A stretch of 55,302 nucleotides of DNA from Bacteroidota bacterium (GTDB lineage: Bacteria; Bacteroidota; Bacteroidia; Bacteroidales; VadinHA17), in the NCBI GenBank assembly GCA_012729475.1, contig JAAYDB010000043.1, positions 1 through 55,302 of the forward strand, in the 5' to 3' direction. A program made the position numbers and the translations under genes. Shown in pieces: positions 35,128-42,651 of this stretch; position 1 is the first letter of the stretch; each line of letters opens with the position of its first letter. The notes below the pieces were generated by a model. That model was not told where the DNA came from. It made no database searches and worked only from the letters and a program-made list of their open reading frames with translations.

Positions 35128-35742
35128 TCAGAATAAGATTCCCACACTCAGAGTAAATGAAGGTTGGCGGTCATCAATTGCAAAATTCTGTTCGCCAATA
35201 GATACAGATTCTCCGAATTTTTTACTAAGACTGCCGTTGTATCGTGCATCCACAGTCAGTCTGTTGAAGAGATCAAGGCCAAGACCAGCAGTATAGCCAT
35301 AAGTAGCACTTCTGTACATTTCTTTGAAATCAGGATCATCAAGCAGAGCTTTCGGAGTCCCTATGAGAATAGTTGCAGAAGGACCAGCATTAATGTGCAA
35401 AGCGCCGAATTTCATACCTGCCAATAAAGGTATTTCAAGTCTGTCAAACTGTTGTTTAACAGCTTCTGTAGCATCTATTGTTTCAACATGGTATTCATAT
35501 GTATTTGATGCAAAAAGGACTTCCGGCTGAACAAAAAAAGAACCTATTCCTACCCTCAGTAGAGCTCCTGCCTGAAAACCCCAACCTGCATCTTTTACAG
35601 CTTCAATATTATTATCTCCGTTTGAAACATCATAAGTAGGTACAGTTGTAGTTGTTGCCCCCACTTTAAGACCAAACTTTACCTGAGAAAATAAAGGCGC
35701 TGTAAATATTGCTGCTAAAAGGAAAACTAATAGTCTTTTCAT
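35128..35742 (-). CDS. Outer membrane beta-barrel protein (PorT-like fold)
   Basis: A 204-residue exported protein. The signal peptide (MKRLLVFLLAAIFTAPLFSQ) is followed by alternating strands typical of an eight-stranded barrel: VKFGLKVGATTTT, GWGFQAGALLRVGIG, FFVQPEVLFASN, LEIPLLAGMKFGALHINAGPSA, TYGYTAGLGLDLF, LTVDARYNGSL, ending in the outer membrane insertion signal LSVGILF (C-terminal Phe). Members of this porin-family/PorT-like group are common in Bacteroidota and mostly uncharacterised. It has its own terminator. Confidence 0.85.
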   Translation of the reverse strand: MKRLLVFLLAAIFTAPLFSQVKFGLKVGATTTTVPTYDVSNGDNNIEAVKDAGWGFQAGALLRVGIGSFFVQPEVLFASNTYEYHVETIDATEAVKQQFDRLEIPLLAGMKFGALHINAGPSATILIGTPKALLDDPDFKEMYRSATYGYTAGLGLDLFNRLTVDARYNGSLSKKFGESVSIGEQNFAIDDRQPSFTLSVGILF

Positions 35743-36079
35743 AATAAATAGTTTTAAAATACACTAAATCAATACATTAAAATCACAGACAATTAAATCA
35801 CATTGTTTATAACGATTAAACAGGAAAAAAGTTACATCTGTTGGCTATAAAATATCTGCCTGCAGGTAATTAAAGAATTACTAATCCTCCTCCAGCAGAC
35901 TAAAGATTACTTCTTTCATCCTGTCGAACTCTTCTCTTCCCTTCACTGAACATGATTATAGCTAAGCCAAATATTTTCTTCATAGTTTTTATATCTTTAA
36001 GATGTTATAAAAATAATTATCTAATTTACGTTTTAATAAGTGACCTGTTTAACAGGTCTTTGAAATAAAATGTTCAATA
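35743..36079. other. 337-bp AT-rich intergenic region
   Basis: It separates the divergent barrel and M28 peptidase genes. It contains the palindrome listed at 36042-36058 and, on the minus strand at about 35881-35983, two short overlapping frames (one starting MKKIFGLAIIMF, one ending MKEVIFSLLEED) that look like a frameshifted remnant of a tiny protein gene; this is too short to call. Confidence 0.3.
36042..36058. promoter_or_regulatory. 17-bp perfect palindrome upstream of the M28 peptidase
   Basis: GACCTGTT-T-AACAGGTC, centred 30 bases before the ATG at 36080. Perfect eight-base arms around one base suit a dimeric repressor or activator site; no regulator gene is adjacent. As RNA it would be a tight hairpin with no T-run behind it, so a terminator is unlikely. 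Confidence 0.4.
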
Positions 36080-37678
36080 ATGGAAAAAAAAATAATTTTT
36101 ACTCTGCTTATATTACTATCAGCAGGCCAGATTGGATTCACCCAGGAAGAATCCATTGAAAAAGGATTGCAGGCAATTACGACGGATGCCATAAAAGCCC
36201 AGCTTGGATTTCTTTCATCAGACTGGATGGAAGGAAGAGAGGCAGGCAAGAAGGGAGAACTTCTTTCAGCTGATTATATTGCCAGTATGCTCCAATTATA
36301 CGGAGTTAAGCCTGCAGGTGATTATCTGAGAGGAAGAGACTTTGAAAACAGTCTGACCGGCACCAGATCATATTTTCAGAATTTCGTTATCCTGAAAAGC
36401 TTAGAAGGAGATAAAAATATCCTCAGGCTTAAAACGACTAAAGGGCCGGGCCAGATCACCTATGAATTCATTCATGACCTCGACTTTACAATCAACACAT
36501 CATTTCATCCGGTTGAAACGGAAGCACCAGTAATATTTGCAGGATATGGGTTCCTGAACAAAAAAACCAATTATAATGATTTCGGCACTATGGATCTTAA
36601 TGGAAAATTTGTTCTAAAAATGAGTGGCTATCCTGCCTGGGCAGACAGGCTACTTACAATGCAGGAGATCAATGAATCAATCATGGATTCTGAAAGGTAT
36701 ATGATAGAAGCCGGTGCACTTGGAGTTATTGAATTCAATCCTTCAGACAGAGTGATAGTTCAAGTACAGGACAATGTTCTTCCCGATCCCTCTCCTAATG
36801 AACGCATACCTCAACCGGATATCTATAATGCCAGATATTCATTACCGGGTTCATCTTTCCCCGGAAAATTTCTCAGGGTTAACATATCAGCCCGGGCAGC
36901 AGAAGAAGTATTGTATGGTACGGGTATCAATATTCCGGAATATATTAAAAAAGCGGATCCTGACCATCCTTTTTCATTTCCTGAGATCATTCCCAAATCC
37001 TTGTATTTAAAAACTGATGTTAAGGTGAGCCGGGTAATGGTAAGGAACATCATCGGAGTAATAGAAGGGAAAAATAATAACGAGATAATTGTGGCAGGTG
37101 CACATTACGATCATGTTGGAAAGGGTAATGGATATATCTGGAATGGAGCTGACGACAATGGATCAGGCACGGTAGGAATTATGACACTGGCTAAAGCTTT
37201 TATGGCAACAGGTCTGAAACCTGAAAAAACCATTGTTATAGCATTATGGACTGCTGAAGAAGTAGGATTGCTGGGATCCCGGTATTTTGTTCAAAATCCC
37301 TCATTTCCTCTTAAAAACATAAAGCTCAATCTGAATTTTGATATGATATCAAGATATATTTCAGAAACAGAAAAGAAAGGAGTTGTGATGACTTACAACA
37401 AGTCTCATCCTTTTTTCAGAGAGATAACTGAAAAGAACCTGAAAGAATATAATATTGATCTTGATGTTGACTACCAGCCTTCAGATGATCCTCCGGGAGG
37501 AACAGATCACAGATCATTCGTTGAAGCAGGAATTCCTGTAATGAGATTTAAGCCCGGACACAGGGAAGAATATCACACTCCTTTTGATGAGGCAGGCACT
37601 GTTGACTGGGATATCATGGAAAAAATTATCAGGATCAGTTTTACCAATTTATGGGATCTGGCAAACAATAATTTTTAA
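36080..37678 (+). CDS. M28 family zinc aminopeptidase with PA domain
   Basis: A 532-residue exported peptidase. A signal peptide (IIFTLLILLSAGQIGFTQ) and an N-terminal helical region lead to a protease-associated insert at about 150-290. The zinc site is His342 in GAHYDHVG, Asp358 in NGADDNGSG, the Glu pair in LWTAEEVGLLGS, an Asp in NFDMISRY and His in GGTDHRSFVEAGIP. All expected ligands are present, so it should be active. It probably trims peptides in the periplasm, feeding importers such as the POT transporter. It converges with the zinc-ribbon gene, eight bases apart. Confidence 0.92.
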   Translation: MEKKIIFTLLILLSAGQIGFTQEESIEKGLQAITTDAIKAQLGFLSSDWMEGREAGKKGELLSADYIASMLQLYGVKPAGDYLRGRDFENSLTGTRSYFQNFVILKSLEGDKNILRLKTTKGPGQITYEFIHDLDFTINTSFHPVETEAPVIFAGYGFLNKKTNYNDFGTMDLNGKFVLKMSGYPAWADRLLTMQEINESIMDSERYMIEAGALGVIEFNPSDRVIVQVQDNVLPDPSPNERIPQPDIYNARYSLPGSSFPGKFLRVNISARAAEEVLYGTGINIPEYIKKADPDHPFSFPEIIPKSLYLKTDVKVSRVMVRNIIGVIEGKNNNEIIVAGAHYDHVGKGNGYIWNGADDNGSGTVGIMTLAKAFMATGLKPEKTIVIALWTAEEVGLLGSRYFVQNPSFPLKNIKLNLNFDMISRYISETEKKGVVMTYNKSHPFFREITEKNLKEYNIDLDVDYQPSDDPPGGTDHRSFVEAGIPVMRFKPGHREEYHTPFDEAGTVDWDIMEKIIRISFTNLWDLANNNF

Positions 37679-37686
37679 CCATACGC

Positions 37687-38052
37687 TCATTGATAATCGA
37701 GGTAACGGCTATTCTCCTTTAATTCCAGGAAATCATCCTCTGTTTCGCAATAACCATATTCAAAACAATAATGGAATATTTCACCTCCGGTTGATTCAAT
37801 TATATGTGTAAAAAAGCTGAAATTATAACCCAGGGCAAAAAGAGCATCCTTATGAACTCTTGTTTTTCCGTCGTTATACAGATCAGCAATTATTCTTCTG
37901 TTTTTCCTGAGTAATCCGTGAACGTTTCTTATGTAATTATTGGTATTGCGGTTAAGTCGGTTATTGTAATTATTCCTGCACTGATCAGAACAGAATTTCT
38001 TATCGGTCCGGCCACGGATTATCCTACCGCAATCGAGACATTTTTTTTCCAC
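37687..38052 (-). CDS. Small zinc-ribbon protein
   Basis: About 121 residues. The N-terminal zinc ribbon has KKCLDCGRIIRGRTDKKFCSDQCRNNYNNR (two CxxC-type pairs; the second is C-x3-C). It is followed by RNVHGLLRKNRRIIADLYNDGK and a mixed alpha/beta tail rich in aromatic residues. I know similar Bacteroidota hypothetical proteins but no function. The GTG at 38052 places the start directly before the ribbon (VEKKCLDCG); a TTG at 38079 would add nine residues, and neither is an ATG. Confidence 0.65.
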   Translation of the reverse strand: MEKKCLDCGRIIRGRTDKKFCSDQCRNNYNNRLNRNTNNYIRNVHGLLRKNRRIIADLYNDGKTRVHKDALFALGYNFSFFTHIIESTGGEIFHYCFEYGYCETEDDFLELKENSRYLDYQ

Positions 38053-38218
38053 AGCACTAAAGTTTTGATAAATATACAAAAAAACATTTTTAAACGCTTA
38101 CAAGCGTCTATAAATGATTTCCGGAAGAGAGTAAATGGTTAAATACCGGGTCATTTTACGCATGAGGTTTATTTTTGTCGTGTAAATGTTTTATATGTCT
38201 CACTTAAATACAAAAGTC

Positions 38219-38578
38219 ATGAACTCATTAAGAAACAAAGTAATGCTGGTTGGAAATCTTGGTCAGGATCCGGAAATCAGAACTCTTGAGACCGGGAATA
38301 AAGTGGTAAACTTCACACTTGCCACAAAGGATAATTATAAAAACTCCGAAGGTCAAAAGATAAATGAGACCACCTGGCATAATATTGTAGCCTGGAATGG
38401 CCTGGCAGAAATTGCTTCCAGATATCTTAAAAAAGGCAATGAGGTATTTGTGGAAGGGAGGATAGTGTACAGGACCTATGAAGATAAGAAAGGCACTACC
38501 CGTTATGTAACAGATATAGTGCTGAATGATCTTCTTTTGCTCAGATCAGGCAGAGCTAGTGCAAAAGGAGATGAGTAA
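38219..38578 (+). CDS. ssb: Single-stranded DNA-binding protein, short form
   Basis: A 119-residue OB-fold protein binding ssDNA in replication and repair. LRNKVMLVGNLGQDPEIRTLETGNKVVNFTLATKD is the first half; TTWHNIVAWNGLAEIASRYLKKGNEVFVEGRI and TRYVTDIVLNDLLLL complete it. The C-terminus ends RSGRASAKGDE and lacks the acidic DDDxPF tip that recruits partner proteins, so this may be a second SSB paralogue rather than the main one. ATG 38219 matches the family start; an earlier in-frame ATG at 38186 is less likely. A TATTTTTG box at 38170-38177 may be part of its promoter. Confidence 0.9.
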   Translation: MNSLRNKVMLVGNLGQDPEIRTLETGNKVVNFTLATKDNYKNSEGQKINETTWHNIVAWNGLAEIASRYLKKGNEVFVEGRIVYRTYEDKKGTTRYVTDIVLNDLLLLRSGRASAKGDE

Positions 38579-38604
38579 TCCTGTCTGCTGTATCTTCCCG
38601 TGTA

Positions 38605-38635
38605 AAAATAGGCTGTCTTTCAGGCAGCCTATTTT
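38605..38635. terminator. Bidirectional terminator between ssb and iorB
   Basis: AAAATAGGCTG (38605-38615) and CAGCCTATTTT (38625-38635) form a perfect eleven-base stem with a nine-base loop. A and T runs on the two arms let it act in both directions. The iorB stop codon (38634-38636) overlaps the right arm. Confidence 0.85.
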
Positions 38636-39215
38636 AAATTTTTGTGACTGCAAAATCACGTCCGGCTTTTAGAGCTTTAAGATTCATTTGTACAATATCT
38701 TCACCTTTTCTCCCGAACAGTTTACGTAAACCGCTTTCAAGGCTTTCATAAGGGATGTCAATAAAAGGGGATGCAGCACCCAGAACGACAATATTTTCTG
38801 TTCTTGCAGAACCGGCTTCTTTTGCTAAATAACCGGCATCAATAATGATACTGTTATTTATACTGTTAATTTCTTCATAAATATTTTCTACAGGCGGATA
38901 ATCAGGTATATTAATAAAAGGTGAGGAGTTTGTTATAATCCAACCATCCGGGGACAGCCATGGCAGGTATCTGAGTGCTTCCATCGGTTCTACAGAAATT
39001 ATAAGATCGGCTTTCCCAAGTTGAATAAGATCTGAATCAACAGGTTTTCCGGAAATTCTCAGGTGTGACTGTACATCTCCGCCCCTTTGACTCATTCCAT
39101 GGACTTCAGATTGCTTCAGAAAGAAGTTGTTTTCAACAGCTGCCAGTCCAATAACTGCAGCAATGGATAAAATACCCTGTCCTCCCACTCCTGATAATAT
39201 AATATCATTCTTCAT
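38634..39215 (-). CDS. iorB: Indolepyruvate oxidoreductase subunit beta
   Basis: The gamma-type 2-oxoacid oxidoreductase subunit of 193 residues. The N-terminal motif LSGVGGQGILSIAAVIGLAA and QSEVHGMSQRGGDVQSHLRIS are those of the IorB/KorC family; ADLIISVEPMEALRYLPWL and ENIVVLGAASPF follow. With IorA it oxidatively decarboxylates aryl pyruvates from aromatic amino acid breakdown to aryl-acetyl-CoA. It lies 114 bases downstream of iorA on the same strand, making one unit. Confidence 0.92.
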   Translation of the reverse strand: MKNDIILSGVGGQGILSIAAVIGLAAVENNFFLKQSEVHGMSQRGGDVQSHLRISGKPVDSDLIQLGKADLIISVEPMEALRYLPWLSPDGWIITNSSPFINIPDYPPVENIYEEINSINNSIIIDAGYLAKEAGSARTENIVVLGAASPFIDIPYESLESGLRKLFGRKGEDIVQMNLKALKAGRDFAVTKI

Positions 39216-39329
39216 TATTATTGTTAATTTATTTTATTATTCAGTCTGATAATACACATTATTTGAAAAGTATTCTTTTCATTAAAACTGTTTATTTACA
39301 ATCCACCGGTATGTTTTTGCATATAGTCA

Positions 39330-40943
39330 TTAATGATCCTTAATTGTGTTTTTCTTCCTTCTGGAGGCAGTCTGTATACATTCTCTTGCCGATATTATGA
39401 CAGATACGCCCCTGTATTCCAATTCCTCTTTCATTACAGTAACATTTTCCTCATGGTTTTTTTTCAGGGGAACTATATTTCTTATATGTGCGGGATCAAC
39501 ACCTAAACCGGTACATATATTTTGCAATCTGCCTGTGGCTTGTGAATCCTGGCCGCCGGTCATACCTGTTGTCATATTATCTGAAATAATTATTGTAACC
39601 GGGGAGTTTTTACTGACAGCATCAAGTAATCCTGTCATTCCGGAATGAGTAAAAGTAGAATCTCCTATTATTGCTACAGACGGGAAGAGACCGGCATCGG
39701 CAGCTCCGACAGCCATCGTTACCGAGGCACCCATGTCGACACATGAATTAATGGCATTATAAGGAGGCAGGGCTCCGAGAGTATAACACCCTATATCGGA
39801 AAAAACCTTTCCTGGTCCGTATTGCTTTATTGCCTCTATCAGTGCATTAAAAGTATCAGCATGTCCACAACCTTTACAAAAAACAGGAGGTCTTGTTTTC
39901 ACTACCCCTGGTACTTCTCTGATATCAGTCGGGGGCATTCCAAGAGCCTTTGCCACTATAGAAGGGTTCAATTCCCCAACGCGTGGTATCGTTCCATCCA
40001 TTCGGCCATATACCTTAATGCCATTATCAAGTATCCCGCGCAGTTTATCCTCAATTAGCGGATACCCTTCTTCAAGAATAAGAATTTCTTTACAACGATC
40101 TGTTATTTCCCTGATAATATCATTGGAGAAAGGGTACGCAGATATTTTAAGTACCGGATACCTTAATGATCTGTTATTAATATTTTCCATGAGATAATTA
40201 TATGCTATCCCGCAGGTTATTATTCCAAGATCTCTTTTTCTGTCATCTCTGAAAGAATTATATTTCGATATTCTGACATCAAGTCTGACTGTCTCATAGG
40301 AAGACAAAAGTGTTTTGTATTTTTTTCTTGCAATAGCGGGGAGCAGGACAAACTGCAGGGGGTCATCCGGCAATTTTATTTTCTTTTGTGGTTCTGCCTC
40401 AGCCTTCATATCCACTCCTGCTCTTGAATGGGCCAGGCGTGTAGTTATTCTCATCATTACCGGAACATGGTATTTTTCTGACAGTTCAAAAGCATCCGAT
40501 ACCATATCATATGCTTCCTGCTGACTGGCAGGTTCGAAACATGGAACAAATGCAAAATGGGAATAACACCTTGAATCCTGTTCATTCTGTGAAGAATGCA
40601 TTGACGGGTCATCGGCTGACACTACTATTAATCCTCCATTTATTCCGGTAATGGCTGAATTAATAAAACTATCTGCAGCCACATTTAGTCCCACATGTTT
40701 CATCGCCACCATAGCTCTCTTCCCTGTATATGACATTCCGAGAGCCGCCTCCATAGCCGTTTTTTCATTGGTTGACCATTCCCTGTGAATATTCCGTTCC
40801 TGTGCCACAGGTGATATACGGACATATTCCATTATTTCTGTAGAAGGAGTCCCGGGATAAGCATAAATGCCGCTTAAACCTGCATCTATTGCTGCCTGAG
40901 CTATTGCCTCATCACCCAATAATAGCTTTCTTTTCTTCTTCAT
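39330..40943 (-). CDS. iorA: Indolepyruvate oxidoreductase subunit alpha, without ferredoxin domain
   Basis: The TPP-binding catalytic subunit of 537 residues. Domain I/pyrimidine-binding: LLLGDEAIAQAAIDAGLSGIYAYPGTPSTEIMEY; VAMKHVGLNVAADSF; DDPSMHSSQNEQDSR. TPP motif: IGDSTFTHSGMTGLLDAVSKNSPVTIIISDN with the GDS start and the N. PVFCKGCGHADTFN gives the typical CxxC. The C-terminus ends VIISARECIQTASRRKKN soon after the barrel; the usual 8-cysteine ferredoxin tail of archaeal-type IorA is absent and not encoded downstream. Electrons must pass to an external carrier, or the enzyme works differently. Transcribed before iorB. Confidence 0.9.
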   Translation of the reverse strand: MKKKRKLLLGDEAIAQAAIDAGLSGIYAYPGTPSTEIMEYVRISPVAQERNIHREWSTNEKTAMEAALGMSYTGKRAMVAMKHVGLNVAADSFINSAITGINGGLIVVSADDPSMHSSQNEQDSRCYSHFAFVPCFEPASQQEAYDMVSDAFELSEKYHVPVMMRITTRLAHSRAGVDMKAEAEPQKKIKLPDDPLQFVLLPAIARKKYKTLLSSYETVRLDVRISKYNSFRDDRKRDLGIITCGIAYNYLMENINNRSLRYPVLKISAYPFSNDIIREITDRCKEILILEEGYPLIEDKLRGILDNGIKVYGRMDGTIPRVGELNPSIVAKALGMPPTDIREVPGVVKTRPPVFCKGCGHADTFNALIEAIKQYGPGKVFSDIGCYTLGALPPYNAINSCVDMGASVTMAVGAADAGLFPSVAIIGDSTFTHSGMTGLLDAVSKNSPVTIIISDNMTTGMTGGQDSQATGRLQNICTGLGVDPAHIRNIVPLKKNHEENVTVMKEELEYRGVSVIISARECIQTASRRKKNTIKDH

Positions 40944-41070
40944 TCTTTATCTTTTTTTAAGCCTTTTAATTTATTAAAATTTACATAAATTATTTAGTCT
41001 TGTGCTCTTTTATGTTTATTTTGCAGACTTGAAGGGAACAAATTACGTTATAAAAATGTAAAGGTCACTA

Positions 41071-41772
41071 TTGAGCAGATACTTTTATACAGTTGCCCTG
41101 TGCATCATTTGTTTTGTTTCAGCCGGAGCTCAGGATGTGGAAGCTCAAAAAGCTGAGAGATTTGTACAGGTGAGCGGAATAATAACCGATGAGTTGTTCA
41201 GGCCGGTACAGGGCGTAGCTGTTGTTTCGAAAAAGCTTCGAAGGGGTATTATAAGTGAAAAATCTGGTATCTATTCCATAGCGAGCACTCCGGGTGACAC
41301 TATTTATTACAGAGCTCTGGGATATAAAAGATATCACACCATTATCCCTCCTTCATACAGCAGCAAGCATTGCATGGTTGATATCATTCTGGAGGCAGAT
41401 ACGATACCTATCGAAGAAGTAACAATACTTCCATGGAAGACATACGGAGAGTTCATCAGGGATATGACAAAAGAACAACCCGTTGATCCTCTTGAAGAAA
41501 ATATGAATGAGAATCTGGCATCTATATATGTGGCAATCACCAGTGATGCCAATATAAGTGTTACACCTGAAGCAGGTTTCAGATACTCCCAGGAACAACA
41601 TTTTTCATCAATGGCCACACGTGGTCAATATCCGGTGAACAATCTTTTGAATCCTTTGGCATGGTCAAAATTCATCAATTCACTTAAAAATGGATTGCTG
41701 AGAAATAATCCTTCAAAAAGACCTCAGGCTGCAAAAGTTGTGAAGAAAAGAAAAAGAAATACAAAAGAATAG
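41071..41772 (+). CDS. Exported protein with carboxypeptidase-regulatory-like domain
   Basis: A 233-residue exported protein: signal peptide (VALCIICFVSAGAQ), then one CarboxypepD_reg-like beta domain (VQVSGIITDELFRPVQGVAVVSKKLRRGIISEKSGIYSIASTPGDTIYYRALGYK), an acidic helical part and a basic tail (KVVKKRKRNTKE). The domain is the same as the plug-preceding domain of TonB-dependent receptors, here as an isolated protein. The start is TTG at 41071: an in-frame ATG at 41056 is followed at once by TAA. It is followed after 70 bases by the TonB-like gene. Confidence 0.7.
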   Translation: MSRYFYTVALCIICFVSAGAQDVEAQKAERFVQVSGIITDELFRPVQGVAVVSKKLRRGIISEKSGIYSIASTPGDTIYYRALGYKRYHTIIPPSYSSKHCMVDIILEADTIPIEEVTILPWKTYGEFIRDMTKEQPVDPLEENMNENLASIYVAITSDANISVTPEAGFRYSQEQHFSSMATRGQYPVNNLLNPLAWSKFINSLKNGLLRNNPSKRPQAAKVVKKRKRNTKE

Positions 41773-41842
41773 TTTACCTGTAATGGTTAAGGTAATCATT
41801 TATCGGTACTGCCTCGGGGAATAATTTATAATTTTGTGCAGT

Positions 41843-42589
41843 ATGAAAAGAAGAGACGGCAGACTGGTTGGAATTCTGGGAACAATAATAGTCCATCTTG
41901 TTGCTGCCATAATATTTATGTCATTTAAGCTCCGGTCTGTAAAAAGAGAGATACGGGACGAATTTGTTGTGGAATTCATGCAGACAGACAGCCCTGATGA
42001 AGACACAGAAGATCTTATTGAATTACCTGTGTCAGGTATAGAAGAAATACTAAGAGGTGATGAAGAGATGCTCAATATTGCCAGAAATCTGGCTAATCGT
42101 CCGGATATAGAAATTGATCCGGCCGAATATATCGATCAGGTCAGGGAAGAATTGATAGAAAAAGGTATCCTGGATCCTGATAATTATATAGATGAAGAAC
42201 TAAGGCCTGATAATAACGATACGGAAGAAAACCTTGCTTTTGAAGACAAGAATTTTTCTGAAAAAGAAGAACTTACTGAATCACAGGAAATGGCTGCTAA
42301 TTATCAGGGACCCACACGTATATATTACGATCTGGAGGGTCGTAATCATTTATATCTTCCCGTTCCGGTATATAAATGTCCGGGTTCGGGGAAAATTGTA
42401 TTATCCATCCAGGTCAATCAGAAAGGTATTGTAGAATCAGCCCGGATAGATGGTACACAGAGTTCATCATCTGACCCCTGTCTTACTGAAACAGCTGTTG
42501 CCAGCGCTTTGATTTCGCGATTCACACCTGACATCAGCGCCCCTAAGTTACAGACAGGGACACTGACTTTTATTTTTGTGGCCCAGTAA
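41843..42589 (+). CDS. TonB-like energy transducer homologue
   Basis: About 248 residues with one N-terminal membrane helix (LVGILGTIIVHLVAAIIFMSF), a long acidic periplasmic stalk (many Glu/Asp instead of the usual Pro/Lys) and a TonB C-terminal-like fold at the end: KCPGSGKIVLSIQVNQKGIVESARI and TAVASALISRFTP, closing in GTLTFIFVAQ. The ATG at 41843 is preceded by TTG 9 bases earlier; ATG is chosen. The acidic stalk is unlike a canonical TonB, so it may be a specialised transducer or scaffold. Part of a likely unit with the preceding gene. Confidence 0.7.
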   Translation: MKRRDGRLVGILGTIIVHLVAAIIFMSFKLRSVKREIRDEFVVEFMQTDSPDEDTEDLIELPVSGIEEILRGDEEMLNIARNLANRPDIEIDPAEYIDQVREELIEKGILDPDNYIDEELRPDNNDTEENLAFEDKNFSEKEELTESQEMAANYQGPTRIYYDLEGRNHLYLPVPVYKCPGSGKIVLSIQVNQKGIVESARIDGTQSSSSDPCLTETAVASALISRFTPDISAPKLQTGTLTFIFVAQ

Positions 42590-42651
42590 AGAAGTGTTGC
42601 TTAGAGTTTAACAGATATAATCCTTTCCGAAGGAACAATATTTATCTTGTT

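Noticed and set aside
35881-35983. Short minus-strand frames that could form a tiny protein
   Set aside because: They need a frameshift to join and are too short to support by eye.
41829-41836. TAATTTTG -7-like box before the TonB-like gene
   Set aside because: Transcription would start at the ATG itself and no -33 element is visible.
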